Shown one piece after another: positions 1 through 7,595 of a stretch of DNA of 64,000 nt. Each line of letters starts with the position of its first letter. Within the stretch, counting starts at the first letter, position 1. A program made the position numbers and the translations under genes. The stretch lies in assembly GCF_003732265.1 (NCBI RefSeq), contig NZ_MOBK01000007.1, positions 1-64,000 of the forward strand, read 5' to 3'. The notes under the pieces are model-generated. The model was given only the letters and a program-made list of their open reading frames with translations, was not told the origin of the DNA and did not search any database. Origin of the DNA: Pseudomonas brassicacearum (GTDB lineage Bacteria; Pseudomonadota; Gammaproteobacteria; Pseudomonadales; Pseudomonadaceae).

Positions 1-39
1 TGAGCTTTAGTCCCACCCACCCCTTCAAGTCTAAACATA

Positions 40-126
40 CAAGCGGGCTTGCTCGCGAAGGCGTACTGACATTCAACATTAATGTTGACTGATACGACGC
101 CTTCGCGAGCAAGCCCGCTCCCACAT
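40..126. repeat. REPIN: inverted pair of REP sequences
   Basis: Two inverted copies of the GCGGGCTTGCTCGCGAA REP motif flank a spacer that contains the palindromic AACATTAATGTT. The arms face each other, the usual REPIN layout. It lies just downstream of the gbcB stop and may act as a 3' mRNA-end structure. Confidence 0.9.
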
Positions 127-143
127 TAGTTTTGCGGTGTTGC

Positions 144-1244
144 TTAGAACTCGATACGCACGTCGCCCTTCGGCACGCTGCAGCACGAAAGGATGAACCC
201 TTCCGCCTCGTCTTCCTCGGTGATCCCGCCGTTGTGGTCCATCTCGACCTCACCACCCAGCTTCATCACCTTGCACGTCCCGCAGATCCCCATCCCGCAC
301 GCTTTCGGAATCAACAAACCAAGCTTGGCCGCCGCCGCGTGCACCGTTTCACCCGGCGCCACGCGAATGCTTTTGCCGGACGCGGTGAATTCCACCTGGT
401 GCAGGTCCGCCACGTCGACTTCCGGTGCATCCGCCGCTTGTTCGGCTTGCTCCACGGCGTCTGCGCGCGCTTCCGGTGGCGTCGCACCGAACGATTCCTC
501 GTGGTAACGCGACATGTCGAAACCGGCGGTCTCGAGCATGCGTTTCACCGCGTTCATGTACGGCGTCGGGCCGCAGCAGAAGACTTCGCGCTCCAGGAAG
601 TCCGGTGCCATCAACTCGAGCATTTTGTGGTTCAGGTAACCGCGATAACCGGCCCACGGCTCACCCAGACCGTGCTTCTCGCAGATCAGGTGCAGGCTGA
701 AGTTATCGATCCGCGACGCCATGTGTTCCAGCTCGCGGTGGTAAATGATGTCTTTTGGCGAGCGGGCGCTGTGGATAAACACCATGTCGACGTTGCCGTT
801 GGTGTCGTAGAACCAGCGCGTCATGGACATGACCGGCGTGATGCCGACGCCGCCGCTGAGGTAGAGCACCTTCGGCGCCGTGAAGTCCATGGCGTTGAAC
901 AGCCCCACCGGGCCGTGCACCGCCAGCTCCTGACCTTCATGCAGGGTGTCGTGCAGCCAGTTCGAGACCTTGCCGCCGGGCACGCGCTTGATGGTCACCG
1001 AGAAGCTGTAAGGCACCGATGGCGAGCTGGAAATGGTGTAGGAGCGCATGATCGGCACGCCGTCGATTTCCAGCTCCAGGGTGACGAACTGCCCCGGCTT
1101 GAAAAAGAACAGGATCGGCTGGTCGGCCATAAAGCAGAAGGTGCGCACATCCCAGGTTTCCTGGATGACTTTGACGCAACGGACGATGTGTCGACCATTG
1201 GCCCAGGTCTGGGTCGTTACCGGATTCAGGAAGCTGTTGGACAT
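144..1244 (-). CDS. gbcB: Glycine betaine demethylase, reductase subunit GbcB
   Basis: 366-residue ferredoxin-NAD(P)H reductase-type protein that passes electrons from NAD(P)H to the Rieske oxygenase GbcA, which demethylates glycine betaine to dimethylglycine. Visible are the FAD motif RSYTIS (67-72), the nucleotide-binding GGVGITP (131-137) and CGPTPYM (224-230), and a C-terminal plant-type 2Fe-2S domain with Cys316, Cys321, Cys324 and a fourth Cys at 354 or 355. I chose the ATG at 1244 because GGAG lies just upstream; an in-frame GTG four codons earlier overlaps that ribosome site. Divergent from gbcA, from which it is separated by about 280 bp of shared promoter region. Confidence 0.93.
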   Translation of the reverse strand: MSNSFLNPVTTQTWANGRHIVRCVKVIQETWDVRTFCFMADQPILFFFKPGQFVTLELEIDGVPIMRSYTISSSPSVPYSFSVTIKRVPGGKVSNWLHDTLHEGQELAVHGPVGLFNAMDFTAPKVLYLSGGVGITPVMSMTRWFYDTNGNVDMVFIHSARSPKDIIYHRELEHMASRIDNFSLHLICEKHGLGEPWAGYRGYLNHKMLELMAPDFLEREVFCCGPTPYMNAVKRMLETAGFDMSRYHEESFGATPPEARADAVEQAEQAADAPEVDVADLHQVEFTASGKSIRVAPGETVHAAAAKLGLLIPKACGMGICGTCKVMKLGGEVEMDHNGGITEEDEAEGFILSCCSVPKGDVRIEF

Positions 1245-1525
1245 GCTGTTCTCCACCGCCGATGCTCGGCCTTATGTTGGCGATTCTGCGTAACGTGCGA
1301 ACCACCCATTTACCTATCTGCGACATTCACATACTTATCGCGACCAAGCCCCAACTACCGGGGGTTGCGCGTCGGGAACAGAGTGGGCCATGTCGCTCGT
1401 AGATAAGGTTCTGGCCAGCGCCGGCCCCACACTCGCCCCATACCAAGACACATCCTTTACACCTTGCGTAGCAAACCTGATCAGCCACTTTCGCGGCCAC
1501 GCAGATGGCCTTGAGGAAATACACG
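1245..1525. promoter_or_regulatory. Divergent gbcB/gbcA control region
   Basis: 281-bp gap between the two divergent starts. It holds TGCGAC (from 1319) and TCGCGACC (from 1338), two GCGAC half-sites 20 bp apart, and a further TGTCGC near 1391. These resemble the half-sites upstream of cbcX and caiX, so GbdR binding here is plausible. The spacing is 20 rather than 21 bp, so the site is tentative. The promoters themselves were not resolved. Confidence 0.4.
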
Positions 1526-2821
1526 ATGGACGTCACCACTACCCTGAGCCTGGGCGATCCACTGGAACCCGCACGCAAGGCCACCGCGCAGATGCTGCAA
1601 GAGCGCGAGCGTACGTTCTCGCTGCCGCAGCCGTTTTACTCTGACGAGCGGCTGTTTGATATCGACATGCAGGAAATCTTCCAGAAAGAATGGTTGATCG
1701 CCGGCATGACCTGCGAGATCCCGACCAAGGGCAATTACCTGACCCTGCAAGTCGGCAAGAACCCGATCATCGTGATTCGCGGTGCCGACGGCGTGGTGCA
1801 TGCGTTCCATAACGTCTGCCGCCACCGCGGTTCGCGCCTGTGCACCAGTGAAAAAGGTAAGGTCGCCAAACTGGTCTGCCACTACCACCAGTGGACGTAT
1901 GAGCTGGACGGCCGCCTGCTGTTCGCCGGCACCGAAATGGGCGCCGACTTCGACATGAAGCAGTACGGCCTCAAACCGGTGAACGTGAAGACCGCCGGTG
2001 GTTACATCTTCATCAGCCTGTCGGAGAACCCGCCAGCCATTGATGACTTCCTGTCGACGTTGAGCCATTACATGGAACCGTACGACATGGAAAACACCAA
2101 GGTGGCAATCCAGACCAACCTGTACGAAAAAGCCAACTGGAAACTGGTGCTGGAAAACAACCGCGAGTGCTACCACTGCAACGCGTCGCACCCGGAACTG
2201 TTGAAAACCCTGCTGGAATGGGACGACGTCACCGACCCGCGCGCCGACCAGGCCTTCAAGGACCACGTCGCCGCCTCCGCCGCTGCCTGGGAAGCCGAGA
2301 AGATCCCTTACGCCCACGCCAGCTTCGGCCTGCGTAATCGCATCGTGCGCATGCCGCTGCTCAAAGGCACCGTGTCGATGACCATGGACGGCAAACAGGG
2401 CTGCGCCAAGCTCATGGGCCGTATCAAGAACCCGGACCTGGGCTCGATGCGCATCCTGCACTTGCCGCACTCGTGGAACCACTGCATGGGCGATCACATC
2501 ATCGTCTTCACCGTGTGGCCGATCAGCGCTCAGGAAACCATGGTCACCACCAAGTGGATCGTGCACAAGGACGCGGTCGAAGGCGTGGACTACGACGTAG
2601 AACGCATGCGCAAAGTGTGGGATGAAACCAACAACCAGGACCGTCGACTGGCGGAAGAAAACCAGCGCGGCATCAACTCCACCGCGTACCAGCCTGGGCC
2701 TTACTCCAAAACCTATGAGTTTGGTGTGGTGAATTTTGTGGATTGGTACAGCGAGCGCCTGCTGAACAACCTCGGGGCCGAGCCTGCTCCTTACCTCAAA
2801 GGTGTTCCTGTACAAGGCTAA
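1526..2821 (+). CDS. gbcA: Glycine betaine demethylase, Rieske oxygenase subunit GbcA
   Basis: 431-residue Rieske non-heme iron oxygenase that, with GbcB, removes one methyl group of glycine betaine as formaldehyde. The Rieske 2Fe-2S ligands are Cys98, His100, Cys118 and His121. The mononuclear-iron site is in the stretch around NNRECYHCNASH, with His217 and His222. The start at 1526 is preceded by GAGG about ten bases upstream; an upstream in-frame ATG at 1505 would overlap that site and adds seven residues not expected for the family. Divergent partner of gbcB. Confidence 0.94.
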   Translation: MDVTTTLSLGDPLEPARKATAQMLQERERTFSLPQPFYSDERLFDIDMQEIFQKEWLIAGMTCEIPTKGNYLTLQVGKNPIIVIRGADGVVHAFHNVCRHRGSRLCTSEKGKVAKLVCHYHQWTYELDGRLLFAGTEMGADFDMKQYGLKPVNVKTAGGYIFISLSENPPAIDDFLSTLSHYMEPYDMENTKVAIQTNLYEKANWKLVLENNRECYHCNASHPELLKTLLEWDDVTDPRADQAFKDHVAASAAAWEAEKIPYAHASFGLRNRIVRMPLLKGTVSMTMDGKQGCAKLMGRIKNPDLGSMRILHLPHSWNHCMGDHIIVFTVWPISAQETMVTTKWIVHKDAVEGVDYDVERMRKVWDETNNQDRRLAEENQRGINSTAYQPGPYSKTYEFGVVNFVDWYSERLLNNLGAEPAPYLKGVPVQG

Positions 2822-2830
2822 GGCAAAAGC

Positions 2831-2923
2831 TTCGCGAGCAAGCCCGCTCCCACATTAGATCGGTGGTGTTCATAGACATTGTGAACGACACGGTCGAGTG
2901 TGGGAGCGGGCTTGCTCGCGAAA
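2831..2923. repeat. REPIN downstream of gbcA
   Basis: Two inverted REP copies with the CGCGAGCAAGCCCGCTCCCACA motif (left) and its reverse complement (right), around a spacer with an imperfect dyad. It follows the gbcA stop by about 10 bp. Confidence 0.9.
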
Positions 2924-3041
2924 GCGCCCTCCCCAACAACACATCCTTCCCCGATATCGCCCCTGCGTCAGAACTGTACGAAATATGACCTATTCCGTTC
3001 AGCGCTATGCCACCCGCACCTCCCAGCCTTCCACAAACAAG

Positions 3042-3589
3042 TTATCCACACCTCCACCCACAGCTATTGGGGACAAGTGTGGTTTTACACAAAACTTTCT
3101 CCACATAAACCGAAGAAAATCCGTGACTTATCCAGAAGCCTGGTTTCGAACAGTCGCTGGTTATTTTTTGATCGAAAGCTTGTGGGGCACGTTCTACGTG
3201 GCTTGCAGAGGATGGCAAACACCTTATCCACAGAAGCGCCAACAGACTTTGGGGGCAACTTCGGCGGATCTGTGGAAAACCGCTGAAAGCCGCGATAAAT
3301 CGCGCTTTGTGCGATGTTCACCAAGCTGAAACGACGATTTGATCGTTTTTTAACCAGAAGCCTGAGCTGCCCGGTTTATATAGCCTGTAGCGGTTAGCAA
3401 ACATCTTATCCACAGAAGCGCCAACAGAGATTGGGGGCAAGTATTGATTATCGGCAAACCTTATCCACCGTAAAAAGCGAGTAAAAACCGCAAGTTAGGC
3501 TGATCGTTTTTTGTACGAAGGCTTGCAGGCCTTGATTTGTATAGGCCGTAGCGAGGGGCGAACACGTTATCCACAGAAGCGCTAACAGG
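3042..3589 (+). repeat. Tandem ~180-bp units each carrying a perfect DnaA box
   Basis: This fills most of the 780-bp gap between gbcA and the next gene, which has no convincing ORF. Perfect TTATCCACA boxes occur at 3042-3050, 3224-3232, 3406-3414 and 3567-3575, all on the plus strand, at steps of 182, 182 and 161 bp. Units 2-4 share AGAAGCGCCAACAG (one substitution in unit 4) and a following TTGGGGGCAA-like segment. Units also share a GATCGTTTTTT-like stretch and GCCTGTAGCG-like sequence before the next box. One-mismatch boxes occur at 3083 (TTTTACACA), 3097 (TTCTCCACA), 3128 (TTATCCAGA) and 3461 (TTATCCACC). DnaA binding is inferred from the consensus TTATNCACA. No dnaA, rpmH or dnaN is nearby, so this is not the usual oriC. 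Confidence 0.75.
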
Positions 3590-3602
3590 CTTTGTGGGTA
3601 AA

Positions 3603-4769
3603 TCAGATTTTATTCAGGCACGAGCGCCCTGACAGCGTATCCAGGTTCAATTCATAATCATTGAATACCCGCCATCCGAACAAAATCGACGGCACGTACT
3701 GTCCGGACACCAACGACGGAGGGATGGTAAAGCCCGGGTAGTATTTGTAGGTGATTGCACGGATGTCGCCCGACAAATCCAGCTCACCCTTGAACGTCTG
3801 GTGGCGCGAGTTTTCCGCGACGTGAACAGGCAAGTCACCGGGCGACGCCGACGTCAGGTAATCCACATTCCCGGTATCCAGAATCGCCAGCGTCGCCCGA
3901 CGATCCAGCCGCGCGGCAATGGTCAGTCGTTGATTGATGTCCGCACGCGAATAGGTCACCGGCGAATCGCAGCGCGCAGGAGGTTGCGCGTTGAGCTCCA
4001 GGGTCTTTTTCGTGAGCTTCAAACGCCCCAGCTTGCCGACCAGGTCCAGGCCCAACAAGTTATCCCGGTCGCTGACAAACACCAGGACGTTCCTGAACTC
4101 GCTTCCGCCGACCTTCAACGCTTGGAAGACCCCGAGCTTGGCCGACAGGTCATGTTCGCCATAAAACGTGCTATAGCCGTAATGGGAGTCGGTTAACAGC
4201 GTGATGCCCATCCGCTTCGCGGTTTCGGCGTTGACCCGGGTTTGCGGCGCTCCTGTATCGACAATAAAACGCGAAGAGACGCCGTTGGCCGCTTTGACGT
4301 CGATGTACGGCAGCACTTCATCGCTGACGTAGCCTTCACTGGGGCTTGAATAAACCGTGAGCACTTCGTGCCGCTTGGCTGTGGACACCGAAAAATCGCC
4401 GGTCGCGCGCAGGGTCGCGATCGATTGACGGCCAAACATGGAAAACAGGACGTTGAGTTCGGGGTCACTCGCGATGGCCTGAGCATGGCGGCGCCTGATC
4501 GCCAAGTAGTAATCGGGCAATTGATTGGCAGCTTTGGCCTCGAACATTCGGGCGAACACGGACACTGAACAGTTGAGGTTGTTTGTGGCGTCCACAACCT
4601 TGTCGCAGCGCGTGCGCAGTTGGGCCAAGGAGGCTGTTTGCCCCTGGTCCGACTCCAGCCACTGATAAAAATCCTGATCGGACTCAGTGTTGGCAGCCGC
4701 CATCAACCCGGCAGGCACGCACATCACCCCACAGAGCAACCAGGTCGCACGCCAACGCAACGCCTTCAT
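3603..4769 (-). CDS. Exported retropepsin-like aspartic protease
   Basis: About 388 residues with an N-terminal signal peptide (basic start, hydrophobic segment, alanine-rich end). Two retropepsin-type active-site motifs are visible: VDTGAPQT near residue 171 and ILDTGNVD near residue 297, in a protein otherwise lacking recognised domains in its first ~130 residues. Two DTG half-sites in one chain suggest an internally duplicated, pepsin-like arrangement or two separate lobes. The ATG at 4769 is preferred over a TTG two codons upstream. It ends right beside the DnaA-box repeats. Substrate unknown. Confidence 0.7.
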   Translation of the reverse strand: MKALRWRATWLLCGVMCVPAGLMAAANTESDQDFYQWLESDQGQTASLAQLRTRCDKVVDATNNLNCSVSVFARMFEAKAANQLPDYYLAIRRRHAQAIASDPELNVLFSMFGRQSIATLRATGDFSVSTAKRHEVLTVYSSPSEGYVSDEVLPYIDVKAANGVSSRFIVDTGAPQTRVNAETAKRMGITLLTDSHYGYSTFYGEHDLSAKLGVFQALKVGGSEFRNVLVFVSDRDNLLGLDLVGKLGRLKLTKKTLELNAQPPARCDSPVTYSRADINQRLTIAARLDRRATLAILDTGNVDYLTSASPGDLPVHVAENSRHQTFKGELDLSGDIRAITYKYYPGFTIPPSLVSGQYVPSILFGWRVFNDYELNLDTLSGRSCLNKI

Positions 4770-4899
4770 GTTCAACCACGCCTGAAAACGGGTTTTACGA
4801 CTCAGCGCTGAACATCTGAAAGCTCCGTGAACCGTGCTGCACCCTTAACCAGCGCACAGCAAAACTGTAGTTCACCGAGTGGTATGGCGGGAGCCAGCC

Positions 4900-5466
4900 C
4901 TACGGCCGGTACATCAGATAGGCTTCACCCGTAACCCGGATCATCGGGTGGGGCGTGATCTGGCAGGTGTCGACGATACGGAAACCATGTCGTTCGTAAA
5001 ACCGCCGGGCGCCGGTGTTGGCGGCGTAGTCGATCAGGCTCAGGCCATTGAGCCCCAATTGATTAGCGCGGTCGTAGGCGTAGGCGAGGAATTGCTTGCC
5101 CAGGCCCTGGTTGCGCCAGCCCTCATGCAGCGCCAGGCTGGAAATGTAGAGGGTGTCAGGGATTTCCAGGGTGGCGTACGGCGCCAGCACCGGGTCGGTG
5201 ACGGGCGCTGCCATCGGGTCATGACGCATCACGTAGCTGTGCATCATGCCAATGACTTCCCCGTTTGCCTCGGCGATCAGGCAATTTTGCCAGGAGAAAT
5301 CCACATCGTCGCGGGCATAGCGCAGGGCGCCGACGTCCAGCAGGTCCTGGCCGGGCTCGGCTATCTGGCTCCAGATGTAATCCGAAGCGCCCTCTGATGA
5401 AATCTGGAACAAGCGAGCAATCTCCCGCGCATCCGCGCGCAGGGCCGAACGAAATTCAACGGTCAT
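4900..5466 (-). CDS. GNAT-family N-acetyltransferase
   Basis: 188-residue GCN5-related acetyltransferase. The acetyl-CoA binding motif is seen as LHEGWRNQGLGKQFLAYA, followed by a typical C-terminal ARRFYERHGF segment. The start at 5466 has AAGGGG seven bases upstream. A longer ORF to 5565 is only translated REP sequence. The substrate cannot be told from sequence. It sits between the protease gene and etfB without obvious link to amine catabolism. Confidence 0.85.
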   Translation of the reverse strand: MTVEFRSALRADAREIARLFQISSEGASDYIWSQIAEPGQDLLDVGALRYARDDVDFSWQNCLIAEANGEVIGMMHSYVMRHDPMAAPVTDPVLAPYATLEIPDTLYISSLALHEGWRNQGLGKQFLAYAYDRANQLGLNGLSLIDYAANTGARRFYERHGFRIVDTCQITPHPMIRVTGEAYLMYRP

Positions 5467-5476
5467 TGTTTCCCCT

Positions 5477-5568
5477 TGTGGGAGCGGGCTTGCTCGCGAA
5501 AGGGGCCTGACATTCAACATTGATGTCAACTGAACCACCGCCTTCGCGAGCAAGCCCGCTCCCACATT
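5477..5568. repeat. REPIN between etfB and the GNAT gene
   Basis: Inverted pair of GGAGCGGGCTTGCTCGCGAA REP copies around a CAACATTGATGTC spacer. It lies directly downstream of the dgc-etf operon, where no separate intrinsic terminator is visible. Confidence 0.9.
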
Positions 5569-5588
5569 AGATCTTCACTGGATGTGCG

Positions 5589-6359
5589 TTAGCGGACCAC
5601 GCCTTCTTCGATCAGTAACTTGAGAATGGCCTCGGCACCCGCTTGCGCCGTGACGCCTTTGAGCACCTGCCCGCCGCCGCCACTGGCCTTGGCCGTGGCG
5701 GCTTTCATCCGGTCGGCGCCGCTCTTGGCCTTGATCACCTTGAGGCGTTTAGGCCGGGGTTTGGCCGGTTGCAACGTGGCGACCGCCAGCAGTTCATCGT
5801 CGATCACTTCGACTTCATCGGCTTGCAGCACGCCTCGTCGAGCCGGACCGTAGGCGCTTTGCCGAGGCTTCGGCGCAGCGTTATCCACCGTCGCGAGAAA
5901 CGGCAGGCGCACTTTCAAGCGACGACGCTGACCACGCGGCAAGGCTTGCAGCACCAGCGCCGAATGGCCGTCGATGGATTCCACCTGCGCCAACCCGACC
6001 ACCAGCGGCCAGCCGAGGCTTTCCGCCAGCAGGAACGGCAACATGCCCGACCCTTCGCCGGTTTCTGCCTGACTGCCGGTCAATACGACTTGCGCCCCCG
6101 CATCGCGCAAATAAGCGGTCAACGCCGGCAAGGCATCCGCGCCTGATGGTTGTTCCAGCACATGCAACTGCTCCAGGCCCATGCCCAGATAAGCGCGCAG
6201 CGCCGGTTCCGCGACGTCGCCGGCATGCAGCACTTGCAGGTTATCCCCAGCCAGTTGCAGGCCCAGTTCCACTGCCCGCGCATCCTGCTCCGCGCGACGT
6301 GGCCGGCCGGAGGTCGGGTGGGCGCCGATGGACACCAGGCTGATGATTTTCGTGCTCAT
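5589..6359 (-). CDS. etfB: Electron transfer flavoprotein beta subunit of the dimethylglycine operon
   Basis: 256 residues, ETF beta/FixA family. With EtfA it should form the FAD/AMP-containing electron carrier that accepts electrons from dimethylglycine oxidation and passes them toward the quinone pool. Last gene of the minus-strand operon, 15 bp after etfA, with AAGGAAAGG just before the ATG. Its sequence is diverged from general fatty-acid ETF, with a basic C-terminal third (RPKRLKVIKAKSG). This matches the dedicated ETF pair that follows dgcAB in P. aeruginosa. Confidence 0.85.
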   Translation of the reverse strand: MSTKIISLVSIGAHPTSGRPRRAEQDARAVELGLQLAGDNLQVLHAGDVAEPALRAYLGMGLEQLHVLEQPSGADALPALTAYLRDAGAQVVLTGSQAETGEGSGMLPFLLAESLGWPLVVGLAQVESIDGHSALVLQALPRGQRRRLKVRLPFLATVDNAAPKPRQSAYGPARRGVLQADEVEVIDDELLAVATLQPAKPRPKRLKVIKAKSGADRMKAATAKASGGGGQVLKGVTAQAGAEAILKLLIEEGVVR

Positions 6360-6374
6360 AACCCTTTCCTTCCC

Positions 6375-7595
6375 TTAAGCCGCATCGCGCTTGGCGTCGT
6401 TGCGGTAAGCCGCAATCGCATCGATCAAGGCTTGAAGAATCTCGGCGCTCTCGCCGATTACCGACAGATCGGCCCTTTTGATCATGTCGCAGCCAGGGTC
6501 GAGGTTGATCGCCACCACCTTGTCGCAGGCACCGATGCCTTGCAGGTGCTGGATCGCCCCGGAAATGCCCACCGCCACATACACCCGCGCGGTGACCCAG
6601 GTGCCGGACGCGCCGACCTGACGGTCGCGCGCCATGAAGCCATCGTCCACCGCCACACGGGAGGCGCCTTCGGTGGCGCCCAGCGCTTCGGCGGTCCTGT
6701 GGAAAAGGCCCCAGTCCTTGACCCCGTTGCCGCCGGAAAAAATGAATTCGGCTTCGGCCATCGGAATCGCCGCCGGGTCCACCGCCACCGCGCCCAAATC
6801 TTCGATGCGCGACAGGCTGCGTACCACGGCTGTGGATAACTCCACAGGCAAGGCTTCGTGACGAGTTTCGCTGACCGGTTCGGCGCATTCGGCGGCGGCC
6901 AGAATCAAGCGTGCAACCGGGCGCGCAAGGTCTTGCAAACCCTTACCGGCGCGGCCGATGCATTCCTCGTCCTTGACCTGCCAGACCCGCGTGGCCGGGC
7001 GTTCGCCCAGTGCGGCGGCAAAGCGTCGACCCAGTTCACCACCGCCGCTGCGGCTGTCCGGCAGCAACCAGTGACGCGGGCTGAACTGGTTATCCACAGC
7101 CCGCAGGCCCTGGACCCGTTGTTCCGGTGCATAACCGCTGAATTCTTCGCCTTCCAGCACCAGCAAACGATCAACACCCGCCGTCGCAAAGGCGTTTTCC
7201 TTGTGTTCGCCGAAGACCACGGCCAATACCGCGCCGTCCTGGCCAGCCAACTGATGAGCCAGGCCCAGCAAGTCGCGGTCGTGGCTGCTCAAGCGACCGC
7301 CGACCATGTCCGGCACCACGCTGATGTAGAACGCCGGTGCCGGCACTGAATGCAGCGGCAATTGCACTTCAACGGCAGCCGTACGTTTAGTCGCACCGCC
7401 CTGTTGAGCGCCGCTGCGGTCAATGCGCTTGATGCCGTTGGGGCCGATAAAACCGATGCCGTGCAGATTCTTGCGGATGACGCCGTTGGGGCCCATCCAG
7501 CTGTGTTGCGCCGGTTGCATGGCCGCGTGCAGCGGATGCAAGCGGTTACGGGCAATCCATTCGGCGCGGGGGTCGCGGCGGATAATGTCGCTCAT
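6375..7595 (-). CDS. etfA: Electron transfer flavoprotein alpha subunit of the dimethylglycine operon
   Basis: 406 residues, longer than the ~310 of general EtfA, mostly because of an N-terminal extension of about 75-100 residues. The C-terminal FAD-binding domain is clear (GASGTWV, then AVGISGAIQHL and NLDPGCDMIKRADLSV). It pairs with EtfB. The ATG overlaps the dgcB stop by four bases (ATGA), so the two are translationally coupled. Confidence 0.87.
   Translation of the reverse strand: MSDIIRRDPRAEWIARNRLHPLHAAMQPAQHSWMGPNGVIRKNLHGIGFIGPNGIKRIDRSGAQQGGATKRTAAVEVQLPLHSVPAPAFYISVVPDMVGGRLSSHDRDLLGLAHQLAGQDGAVLAVVFGEHKENAFATAGVDRLLVLEGEEFSGYAPEQRVQGLRAVDNQFSPRHWLLPDSRSGGGELGRRFAAALGERPATRVWQVKDEECIGRAGKGLQDLARPVARLILAAAECAEPVSETRHEALPVELSTAVVRSLSRIEDLGAVAVDPAAIPMAEAEFIFSGGNGVKDWGLFHRTAEALGATEGASRVAVDDGFMARDRQVGASGTWVTARVYVAVGISGAIQHLQGIGACDKVVAINLDPGCDMIKRADLSVIGESAEILQALIDAIAAYRNDAKRDAA

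Noticed and set aside
2898..3329. 143-codon ORF in the DnaA-box region
   Set aside because: Begins inside a REP, has no ribosome site, crosses two repeat units and has no family-like sequence.
3042..3589. oriC proper
   Set aside because: DnaA boxes are present but none of dnaA, dnaN, rpmH or gidA neighbours them, and surrounding genes are catabolic.
5467..5565. N-terminal extension MGAGLLAKA... of the acetyltransferase (also seen on other ORFs)
   Set aside because: This peptide is translated REP sequence (read through GGAGCGGGCTTGCTCGCGAA). A good ribosome site lies at the inner ATG.
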